In this document: positions 7,998 to 13,300 of the stretch, piece after piece
Layout of the letters: each line of letters opens with the position of its first letter
Position numbering within the stretch: the stretch's first letter is position 1
Assembly: GCA_937902055.1 (NCBI GenBank)
Contig: CALGUJ010000406.1
Span: 1-13,300, forward strand
Direction of reading: 5' to 3'
DNA: 13,300 nucleotides
From: an uncultured Pelolinea sp.
GTDB lineage: Bacteria; Chloroflexota; Anaerolineae; Anaerolineales; Anaerolineaceae
Translations under genes and position numbers: made by a program
The notes under the pieces: model-generated
Told to the model about the DNA's origin: nothing
The model's input: the letters and a program-made list of their open reading frames with translations, nothing else
The model's database searches: none

Positions 7998-8519
7998 TTA
8001 CGCTCCTTCGTCTTCCTTTTCCAGGGTGCGGATCAATTGAGCGATTTTGCTGGGTTTAACACGGCCATGAATGGCATCATCGATCACAATAACCGGAGCC
8101 TGGCTGCATGCACCCACGCAGCGGCATTCCTCCAGTGTGATGCGGCCGTCATCGGTGGTTTTACCCATTTCAATGCCGACCAGTTGTTTGGCTTTGTCAA
8201 TCAATTGTGCAGCGCCGCCAACATAACAGGCAGTACCCAGGCAGAACTTGATCGTGTGTTTGCCGCGTGGTTGAGTGGTAAAGAACGAATAAAAGGAAAT
8301 TACACCGTGAACTTTGCTGACCGGGACGCGCAAAGATTTAGCGATGTAGGCCTGTATCGGCTCTGAGACAAAACCAATTTTTGATTGGACTTCGTTCAGG
8401 ATAACCATCAGGCTGCCAGGTTTTGTTTTGTGCTCTTCGAGAATTGCGTCAATTCGGACAGCTAATTCAGGGTTCTGGGTGGGGTCGATTTGAGAGGTAG
8501 GACTGATTTTTTCTAACAT
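7998..8519 (-). CDS. NuoE/HydC/HndA-like thioredoxin-fold [2Fe-2S] subunit (second paralogue)
   Basis: A 173-residue partner of the ferredoxin-tailed NuoF encoded downstream. Ligands are C93 and C98 in FCLGTACYVGG and C134 and C138 in CRCVGACSQAP. The KVHGVISFYSFF segment (69-80) is typical of HndA/HydC and differs clearly from the HoxE paralogue, so this is not a recent duplication. The ATG at 8519 has only a weak purine tract (GAAG) before it. A 130-bp gap upstream makes it the first gene behind a possible internal promoter. The stop TAA falls 1 nt before the ACG start of the HATPase gene. Confidence 0.93.
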   Translation of the reverse strand: MLEKISPTSQIDPTQNPELAVRIDAILEEHKTKPGSLMVILNEVQSKIGFVSEPIQAYIAKSLRVPVSKVHGVISFYSFFTTQPRGKHTIKFCLGTACYVGGAAQLIDKAKQLVGIEMGKTTDDGRITLEECRCVGACSQAPVIVIDDAIHGRVKPSKIAQLIRTLEKEDEGA

Positions 8520-8649
8520 TTGCTTCGCCGTAAGTTAAATTTGGTTAAAACCGTGTAATTTTATCACGATTACGAATTATATGATTTTTATTAATATCCA
8601 CTCCCATATTTGGATGATTCATGAGCATTGACCGCCAATAACAGGACAT
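8520..8649 (-). promoter_or_regulatory. Intergenic region with a candidate internal promoter and dyad
   Basis: This 130-bp A+T-rich gap is the longest non-coding stretch inside the minus-strand operon. On the minus strand a perfect TATAAT lies at 8581-8576, which would start RNA near 8569. The -35 position at a 17-bp spacing reads GGAGTG, a poor match. Right after the predicted start is CGTG-N9-CACG (8568-8552), where a repressor could sit. The dyad resembles the half-sites of Rex or Crp/Fnr boxes only loosely, since its spacing is one base too long. The elements are seen; their function is inferred. Confidence 0.4.
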
Positions 8650-9426
8650 TCATTTGGCGTTTCGATTGGTAAAGATTTCATGATGACGTCCTTTGGTTTG
8701 GAGAAATGCGAGTTTAAGCTCGGCAATTGTCGGCTCAGCGATGAGAAAGCGGTTAAATCCGATGATTTCATTCAACTGGTGAGCATCTCCATTCTGGATA
8801 AGATAGTAATCGGCAATCTGTGGAAAATTCACTCGAGCCTGTTCAGGGCTGATGTGGCGTGATATTTCCACCACTTCAATGGGAATATCTTTTGGGATAA
8901 AGCCGAGAGTGGGGATTAACCCAAAAGCTGGTCGGTTAATATGCGCGGGGATCAATAATCCGCCATAATTGGCTGTCAATCCCCAGGCATCTTTCAATGA
9001 AAGGCTGGATGAAGCGATCAACAAGCGCTCCTCCCGACGCACGAAATCACCGGTGGCATCGACCACGAATTGTTCGCCGAAATATTCGATATTGTTGCGG
9101 ATTTCCGGGAAAGTAGGCCGTACCAGATCGTAAAAATCCGTGATCTGTTCCAGGGTGTCGAAAAGACATAAGCTGTGGATTTCTTCACGGGTTTGAAGTT
9201 CAATACCCGGCAGAACGGTAATAGATGTGCCTTCGGCGGCTTGCATAACAGCGGAGATATTCTCGATGGAATTGTGATCGCTGACAGCGATCAAATTAAT
9301 CCCTTTTTCTTCCGCAGCCTCGATGATTAGCGGCGGGATCATTTCTACGGCAGCACAGGGCGAGAGGACGGTGTGCAGGTGCAACTCCGCCCGATAGGTT
9401 TTTAATTCAATCTGGGTGTTTTCCAC
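8650..9426 (-). CDS. PHP-domain metal-dependent phosphoesterase
   Basis: A 258-residue PHP-fold protein, a predicted metal-dependent phosphoesterase of unknown substrate. Metal-ligand motifs are complete: HLH at 16-18 in ELHLHTVLSPCAA, SDHNS with D50 and H51, E76 in PGIEL, H84, H162 in PAHINRP, and D214 and H216 in NGDAHQL. The start is the GTG at 9426. No ATG is available between it and the preceding stop, and the SD is weak. It begins 12 nt after the second DRTGG gene and closes the signalling block. PHP genes with DRTGG and CBS-HATPase partners recur near [FeFe]-hydrogenase and Hnd loci. A role in reversing a phosphorylation made by the HATPase proteins is plausible but unproven. Confidence 0.88.
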   Translation of the reverse strand: MENTQIELKTYRAELHLHTVLSPCAAVEMIPPLIIEAAEEKGINLIAVSDHNSIENISAVMQAAEGTSITVLPGIELQTREEIHSLCLFDTLEQITDFYDLVRPTFPEIRNNIEYFGEQFVVDATGDFVRREERLLIASSSLSLKDAWGLTANYGGLLIPAHINRPAFGLIPTLGFIPKDIPIEVVEISRHISPEQARVNFPQIADYYLIQNGDAHQLNEIIGFNRFLIAEPTIAELKLAFLQTKGRHHEIFTNRNAK

Positions 9427-9438
9427 GGAAGCCCGAGA

Positions 9439-9783
9439 TTATTGGTCGCGCAATCCCATTCCCCAAAGTCTTCCGGTTACAAAAAAGGAGTTCTGCGGGC
9501 AGGAGAGCAGAGTGATGCCTTCTTCATTGGCTTTTTTGATCGTTTCCGCGTCGGGTTGGGCGTTTTCAGTGATTATGACTGCCGCCAATTCCAGTAGACA
9601 GGCAACCGCTACGATATTGTTGTGGGCTTGCAAGGTTACCCAAATACTCTGATGTTTGGCGCCGGTCATCACGCAGCTCAACATATCCGATACATAGCCG
9701 TGCGTGGGTGAAACTTGTGAAAAATCTTTTGGATCAGTCAGGACTTTCAGGTTGAGTTCTTTGATTATCTGGTCAAGCGTCAT
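9439..9783 (-). CDS. DRTGG-domain protein 2
   Basis: A 114-residue protein of the DRTGG type, a small domain also found with CBS modules and in phosphotransacetylase-associated regulators. No catalytic motif is visible. The stretch GYVSDMLSCVMTGA (29-42) matches the GGCGADLMSDVLA region of the sister protein encoded upstream, and the half around ANEEGITLLSCP (85-96) matches its ANEEGIPLITSP. The two are therefore paralogues. The start is the ATG at 9783, with AGGAG about 10 nt upstream. It overlaps the end of the CBS-HATPase gene by 11 nt, so translation is probably coupled. A longer in-frame start at 9834 lies well inside that gene and adds an unrelated N-terminus. Confidence 0.82.
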   Translation of the reverse strand: MTLDQIIKELNLKVLTDPKDFSQVSPTHGYVSDMLSCVMTGAKHQSIWVTLQAHNNIVAVACLLELAAVIITENAQPDAETIKKANEEGITLLSCPQNSFFVTGRLWGMGLRDQ

Positions 9784-10822
9784 CTTTTGAAGACTCCTTT
9801 TTCGATTTTGAGGTATAGCCTTCACCGACAACATCTTCGCCGGTAAGGAAAAATTTCATGGTCAGGTGAGTTCCCTTGCCGAGTTCGGACCTTAAATCCA
9901 TTTCATCCGCACAGCGTGAAATATTCGTCAATCCCATGCCGGCGCCAAACCCGAGTTCGCGGATCTCTTCAGTGGCGGTGGAATAACCAGGTTGCATGGC
10001 GAGTTTTACATCCGCGATACCGGGGCCATTGTCCCAGGCATACACTGCGATTTGGTGCGGTTCAATTTCCACGTGAATGGAGCCGCCATTGGTTGTATGG
10101 ATGATCAAATTCATTTCAGCTTCGTAAGTGCCGATGCCCACCCGGCGGGCAAGTTGCGCATTGGCGCCCATGCGAAGCAGAGCGCGTTTGATCTTGCTGG
10201 ATGCGGCGCCGCCGTTGGTAAAATCGAAATGCTGGATGGTGTACCGCAGGATCAGGCTGGTACGGTCCGATTCGATATCTTCAAAAAGATGCGAAGCGCG
10301 GTAGATGCGAACTTCTTCCTCTTGATAATCGTGCTGCAGCGCGCGCAGCAGACCGTAAGTCACATCTCCCTTGGTCAGAATGCCGGTGAGCGTACCTTTC
10401 TCATCCAAAACAGGCAGCCGGCCCAACCCGGTTTTGGCGAATAATTTTAAAGCTTCGGTCAAATGATCGAAGGAATTGACAGTGACCAGGCGCGTGCTCA
10501 TGTATTTTTGCAGGTTGGATTGCACATCCTGATTTGCCAGGCAGCGGATCAAATCCTCAGTGCTGACCATACCGATCAAGGATTGGTTTTCCTGGTCGAC
10601 AATCGGTATGCCGGAAATGCGGTTTTCGCGCATGCATTCCAGCACATCCTGCATGGTGTTGTGGGGATTGAGGGTTTTAACCTGGCTGGACATCACCTCG
10701 GATATCTTGAGGATGTAAGCCAGTTCCTCCACGCGCGTGATACTGCCTGCCATCTCATCTGTAATGATCTTCCCTTTGAAGCGTGATGGAGATTGGTCGA
10801 AGTTCGTATCACGAATATTCAT
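9773..10822 (-). CDS. CBS-CBS-HATPase fusion, putative anti-sigma-type serine kinase or sensor
   Basis: A 349-residue cytoplasmic protein with no membrane segment. Two CBS repeats come first (about 40-95 with MSSQVKTL and GIPIVDQ, and about 105-160 with MSTRLVTV and GRLPVLD). CBS pairs commonly bind adenine nucleotides. A GHKL ATPase domain follows (about 205-327): N-box around E234/N238 in GTYEAEMNLIIH, G1 box WDNGPGI (263-269) and glycine-rich GFGAGMGLTNI (291-301). There is no DHp phosphoacceptor domain, so it fits an RsbW-like kinase better than a histidine kinase. The tail (329-349) is charged and disordered-looking. The ATG at 10822 is 3 nt after the DRTGG1 stop, with little SD, so translation is likely coupled. 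Sensing of AMP/ATP to tune the hydrogenase is inference. Confidence 0.87.
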   Translation of the reverse strand: MNIRDTNFDQSPSRFKGKIITDEMAGSITRVEELAYILKISEVMSSQVKTLNPHNTMQDVLECMRENRISGIPIVDQENQSLIGMVSTEDLIRCLANQDVQSNLQKYMSTRLVTVNSFDHLTEALKLFAKTGLGRLPVLDEKGTLTGILTKGDVTYGLLRALQHDYQEEEVRIYRASHLFEDIESDRTSLILRYTIQHFDFTNGGAASSKIKRALLRMGANAQLARRVGIGTYEAEMNLIIHTTNGGSIHVEIEPHQIAVYAWDNGPGIADVKLAMQPGYSTATEEIRELGFGAGMGLTNISRCADEMDLRSELGKGTHLTMKFFLTGEDVVGEGYTSKSKKESSKDDA

Positions 10823-10825
10823 GGT

Positions 10826-11185
10826 TTAATCCGTTATGGGTCGCTCCAGGCTTGGCAGTCCGGCCAGATAAAGCCTGCCGGAGAGCTCGAACATGCCGAA
10901 AGGGGAGGTGATCAACGGGATGCCTTCCTCGTTGGCAAGGTCAATTGTTTCCTGGGGTGGTTTCTTTCCGCGGACGAAAATTATTGCGGCAACGTCCGAC
11001 ATTTGGGCGGTGCGCACTACCTGCGGATTGCACAGACCGGTCAAGAGGACGGCATCCGGTTGGATGGAAGCCAGGACATCGCTCATCAGGTCAGCGCCGC
11101 AGCCGCCTTTTACTTCGCGGGAGAGATCGGCTGATTTGGTCAACAAATCTCCATCGATGTATTTAATCAGATTTTTGATGTTCAT
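10826..11185 (-). CDS. DRTGG-domain protein 1, first gene of the operon
   Basis: A 119-residue DRTGG-type protein. The central GGCGADLMSDVLA (27-39), LLTGLCNPQVVRTAQMSD (47-64), AIIFVRGKKPP (67-77) and ANEEGIPLITS (84-94) are the family's usual conserved blocks. No enzyme motif is seen, and such proteins are presumed ligand- or partner-binding. It is paralogous to the DRTGG protein two genes downstream. The ATG at 11185 has no good SD. A GATAAT at 11202-11197 would start RNA about 5 nt before the ATG, so the message may be nearly leaderless. It is divergent from hisS across 85 bp. Confidence 0.84.
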   Translation of the reverse strand: MNIKNLIKYIDGDLLTKSADLSREVKGGCGADLMSDVLASIQPDAVLLTGLCNPQVVRTAQMSDVAAIIFVRGKKPPQETIDLANEEGIPLITSPFGMFELSGRLYLAGLPSLERPITD

Positions 11186-11270
11186 CTATACCAAGTATTA
11201 TCTTTGTTCCTACAATTGGGTGATCTCCATAATTATATGTTAAAATTCCGGGATATTTGGGCGAGCGCTT
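11186..11270. promoter_or_regulatory. Divergent promoter region between the hydrogenase operon and hisS
   Basis: An 85-bp A+T-rich spacer. On the minus strand, GATAAT (11202-11197) is a -10 candidate for the operon, without a good -35. On the plus strand, TTGGGT (11216-11221) and TAAAAT (11241-11246) could serve hisS, but the 19-bp spacing is long. Both assignments are weak, and transcripts must begin here only because the genes diverge. Confidence 0.4.
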
Positions 11271-12545
11271 ATGAAAAACATCATTCAAACCGTCAAAGGG
11301 ACACGCGAATTCTATCCGGAAGAAATGGCATTGCGAAAATGGCTGTACGGCAAGATCAGCCAGGTTTCGCAATCTTTCGGTTATCAGGAATATGACGGCC
11401 CGTTCCTTGAATCCATCGAGTTGTACGCTGCCAAATCAGGCGAAGAACTGGTAAAGGAGCAATCTTTCGTTTTCCCCGACCGGGGCGGCAACCTGATCAC
11501 TTTGCGGCCTGAACTTACCCCAAGCCTGGCGCGCATGGTAGCCCAGCGCCAAAACCAGTTAGTCTATCCACTGCGCTGGTGGTCATTTGGCCCCTTCTGG
11601 CGATACGAGAAACCGCAAAAGGGACGTACGCGTGAATTTTTCCAATGGAATATTGACCTGATTGGCGTGGATAGTCCGGAAGGCGACGCGGAACTGGTGG
11701 CCATTGCTGCGGAATTTTTCAAGGCAGTGGGATTGACGCCTTCAGAAGTAAAAATCCTGGTGAATGACCGCCGGCTGATGGATAACCGCATATCCAACCT
11801 GGGGATCGAAAAGGTTGAAGACAAGAAAAAGATGCTGGGAATCATCGACCGGCGCGACAAATTGAGCGAAAAAGACTGGGAAGATTATGTGGTTGAATCT
11901 GGTTATACAACCGCGCAATTGACCGGCTTGAAAGAGCTGCTGAAAAACAAGGAATTATACAAAACTTCCGCCACCATGATGCGGTTTTTTGATGCATTAA
12001 AAGCATTGGGCGTCGAGCAATACGTAAGCTACGACCCGCGTGTGGTACGCGGACTGGATTACTACACCGGGATTGTTTTTGAAGCGCGAGATGCCGGTGA
12101 GAGTTCGCGCGCGATCCTGGGCGGTGGACGGTACGATAACCTTGTGGGAGAAGTCGGTGGGGAGCCTCTTTCGGGAATCGGTTTCGCCATGGGCGATGTG
12201 GTCATGCCTCTGATCCTGGAGCAATTCGGAAAACTGCCCGCTCTAAGCCTGAACCCTGCTAAAGTGCTGGTAACGGTATTCGATGCCGAGTGCCAGGCAT
12301 ACAGCCTGGCTATTGCGTCTGAATTGCGCAAAGCCGGAATAAACGTCAATACCTATCCTGAAGCAGCCAAGATCGGCAAGCAATTCAAATATGCTGACCG
12401 GGTGGGGGCGCGCTACGTGATCGTGGCCGGGCCGGACGAGCGCGACCAGAAGATCATGCAGGTGAAGGATATGCAGAGCGGTGAACAATCCAGTGTACAG
12501 GTCAATGAGGCTGTGGGCGTTCTGCAAAAAATGATCAAAGAATAA
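11271..12545 (+). CDS. hisS: Histidyl-tRNA synthetase
   Basis: Class II aminoacyl-tRNA synthetase charging tRNA-His, 424 residues, normal length. Visible are KGTREFYPEE near the N-terminus, motif 1 region ITLRPELTPSLARMV (76-90), motif 2 WRYEKPQKGRTREFFQ (110-125), the histidine-specific VRGLDYYTG (259-267) with catalytic Arg260, and AILGGGRYDNLVGEVGG (281-297). A C-terminal anticodon-binding domain runs from about 330. The REFFQW form of motif 2 resembles archaeal and eukaryotic enzymes more than E. coli. In the motif 3 region the sequence is GFAMGDVVM (304-312), where most HisRS have GFAxGxER, so the usual arginine is absent. The ATG at 11271 has only a weak GGCGAG before it. It is followed by its own terminator, and a tRNA-His gene lies about 640 bp downstream. 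Confidence 0.97.
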   Translation: MKNIIQTVKGTREFYPEEMALRKWLYGKISQVSQSFGYQEYDGPFLESIELYAAKSGEELVKEQSFVFPDRGGNLITLRPELTPSLARMVAQRQNQLVYPLRWWSFGPFWRYEKPQKGRTREFFQWNIDLIGVDSPEGDAELVAIAAEFFKAVGLTPSEVKILVNDRRLMDNRISNLGIEKVEDKKKMLGIIDRRDKLSEKDWEDYVVESGYTTAQLTGLKELLKNKELYKTSATMMRFFDALKALGVEQYVSYDPRVVRGLDYYTGIVFEARDAGESSRAILGGGRYDNLVGEVGGEPLSGIGFAMGDVVMPLILEQFGKLPALSLNPAKVLVTVFDAECQAYSLAIASELRKAGINVNTYPEAAKIGKQFKYADRVGARYVIVAGPDERDQKIMQVKDMQSGEQSSVQVNEAVGVLQKMIKE

Positions 12546-12570
12546 CCTTTCAAAACCTCCAGAAAACAAG

Positions 12571-12600
12571 AAAATCTTCGCAATTTTGCGAAGATTTTTT
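12571..12600 (+). terminator. Rho-independent terminator of hisS
   Basis: AAAATCTTCGC (12571-12581) pairs with GCGAAGATTTT (12588-12598) around a 6-nt loop, and the stem runs into a T tract ending at 12600. It begins 25 nt after the hisS stop. The A tract on the left arm would also let it work in reverse, but no minus-strand gene ends here. Confidence 0.88.
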
Positions 12601-12648
12601 GGTAAAATTGGCCTGTTTGAATAATCGCAATAATTATCTATGGAATAA

Positions 12649-13113
12649 AGATTTCGTCCTCGTCAGACATCCTTCCGGTGTCTGAACTGTAAGGCTTTAA
12701 TATCCAACTGTGCGGTAGGCACAAATCATCGAAATCATTGCCCCACCTGTTTATGGTCCCGACACCTGGATTTACACGTACCAGGTGATCGTAAGTCCGA
12801 TTGCGGCGGCCGGATGCAGCCGATCGGATTGGCGTTGAAGAACATCAGAGTCAATCCTTACACCCGAAAGGCGAGTGGTGAGATCATGCTGGTGCATTAT
12901 TGCCTGGCTTGCGGCAGGATATCGTGCAACCGAGTCGCAGGCGACGATAATGCGTATGCGATCATTTGCCTTTTGAAAGAAAACAGGCCAGTGGACGATC
13001 TTGCTTCAGGTAAATTATTGGATTTGAATATTCACCTGCTTACGCCGGATGATGAGGACGTAGTCTCCCGCGCGTTGCTGGGCAACCAATACCAGTCATT
13101 CTTGGGTGAGTAG
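12649..13113 (+). CDS. RNHCP-type zinc-ribbon protein, start codon missing or interrupted
   Basis: Open frame of 154 codons encoding an RNHCP-family protein, a small predicted zinc-binding domain of unknown function. Visible are CLNC (12679-12690), the family signature HRNHCPTCLWSRH (12726-12764), PGDR (12781-12792), DCGGRMQPIGL (12799-12831) and a second CLAC pair followed by GRISCNRVAGDDN. Calling the gene from the ATG at 12814, as a start-codon rule would, discards the first two cysteine pairs and the signature. No ATG, GTG or TTG occurs upstream in frame except ATG at 12640. That ATG is followed by GAA and then an in-frame TAA (12646-12648), after which RFRPRQTSFRC continues as in intact homologues. 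So codon 3 is a nonsense codon, the start is non-canonical, or the read is wrong. No clear SD precedes 12640. The last 40 residues are not recognised. Confidence 0.72.
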   Translation, partial: RFRPRQTSFRCLNCKALISNCAVGTNHRNHCPTCLWSRHLDLHVPGDRKSDCGGRMQPIGLALKNIRVNPYTRKASGEIMLVHYCLACGRISCNRVAGDDNAYAIICLLKENRPVDDLASGKLLDLNIHLLTPDDEDVVSRALLGNQYQSFLGE

Positions 13114-13144
13114 TGTAGAGAACGAGAGGAATTGAAAAAACCAC

Positions 13145-13173
13145 TTGCCCAGTATTGGCGAGCATAGTAAAAT
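13145..13173 (+). promoter_or_regulatory. Promoter of tRNA-His
   Basis: TTGCCC (13145-13150) and TAAAAT (13168-13173) are separated by exactly 17 bp and place transcription start near 13180, about 7 nt before the tRNA. This is the best sigma-70-type promoter match seen in the window. Confidence 0.7.
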
Positions 13174-13186
13174 CAGGGTCTGATAC

Positions 13187-13259
13187 GGTGGCTGTAGCTC
13201 AATGGCAGAGCACTTGACTGTGGATCAAGGGGTTGTGGGTTCGACCCCCATCAGCCACC
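13187..13259 (+). tRNA. tRNA-His (anticodon GTG)
   Basis: Complete cloverleaf. The acceptor stem GTGGCTG (13188-13194) pairs with CAGCCAC (13252-13258). The D arm is GCTC/GAGC. The anticodon stem CTTGA/TCAAG encloses CTGTGGA, with anticodon GTG at 13220-13222. The T arm is GTGGG-TTCGACC-CCCAT. The extra G at 13187 opposite C73 (13259) is the G-1:C73 pair that marks histidine tRNAs. The next bases are CAG, so the CCA tail is not encoded. It reads histidine CAC and CAT codons, and is charged by the hisS product upstream on the same strand. Confidence 0.97.
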
Positions 13260-13266
13260 CAGACCC

Positions 13267-13298
13267 AAAAAGGCTGTTTCGACAGCCTTTTTGTTTTA
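13267..13298 (+). terminator. Rho-independent terminator of tRNA-His
   Basis: AAAAAGGCTGT (13267-13277) pairs perfectly with ACAGCCTTTTT (13282-13292) around a stable TTCG tetraloop, followed by TGTTTT-like T-rich sequence. It starts 7 nt after the tRNA. The A-rich left arm makes it potentially bidirectional. Confidence 0.9.
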
Positions 13299-13300
13299 AT

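Noticed and set aside
7704..8366. 220-codon plus-strand open frame across the HATPase and NuoE genes
   Set aside because: It spans two real minus-strand genes and their junction, with no recognisable domain.
8552..8568. Rex or Crp/Fnr binding box
   Set aside because: The half-sites are only four bases and the N9 spacing is one base longer than in those consensus sites, so the regulator cannot be named.
12814..13113. RNHCP gene called from ATG 12814
   Set aside because: It drops the first two cysteine pairs and the HRNHCP signature that are in frame and intact upstream.
1..13300. CRISPR array, insertion sequence or prophage
   Set aside because: No regularly spaced direct repeats, transposase, integrase or terminal inverted repeats were seen on either strand.

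Overview
This window looks like the chromosome of an anaerobic, hydrogen-metabolising bacterium. The base composition, the archaeal-type motif 2 of the histidyl-tRNA synthetase and the RNHCP zinc-ribbon gene fit Chloroflexota (Anaerolineae-like). That assignment is inference and not firmly shown.

From 11185 down to the left edge, thirteen genes lie head to tail on the minus strand. They are short-spaced or overlapping, and I see no terminator between them. Transcription enters through a signalling block: DRTGG protein 1, a CBS-CBS-HATPase protein, DRTGG protein 2 and a PHP-domain phosphoesterase. A 130-bp gap (8520-8649) follows, holding a candidate internal promoter and a small dyad. Next comes an Hnd/Hyd-like diaphorase block: NuoE/HydC-like, a small HATPase, an HndB-like [2Fe-2S] protein and NuoF/HydB with a C-terminal 2[4Fe-4S] domain. 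Last is a group 3d-type [NiFe] hydrogenase block: HoxE, HoxF, a long HoxU/NuoG-like subunit, HoxY and HoxH. HoxH runs off the left edge.

The likely job is to couple H2 oxidation or evolution at HoxYH to NAD(P)(H) at one or both flavin subunits, possibly with ferredoxin as a second partner (confurcation or bifurcation). The upstream nucleotide- and redox-sensing proteins probably tune the system. The notable architecture is two NuoE/NuoF pairs and a [FeFe]-hydrogenase-style regulatory cassette attached to one [NiFe] catalytic module, with no HydA in the window.

The plus strand of the right end carries histidine-decoding functions: hisS (11271-12545) with its terminator, an RNHCP zinc-ribbon gene (about 12649-13113) and tRNA-His(GTG) (13187-13259) with a clear promoter and terminator. 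Two genes lack a canonical start codon. The small HATPase begins at an ACG behind a strong Shine-Dalgarno. The RNHCP gene has TAA as the third codon after its only plausible ATG.
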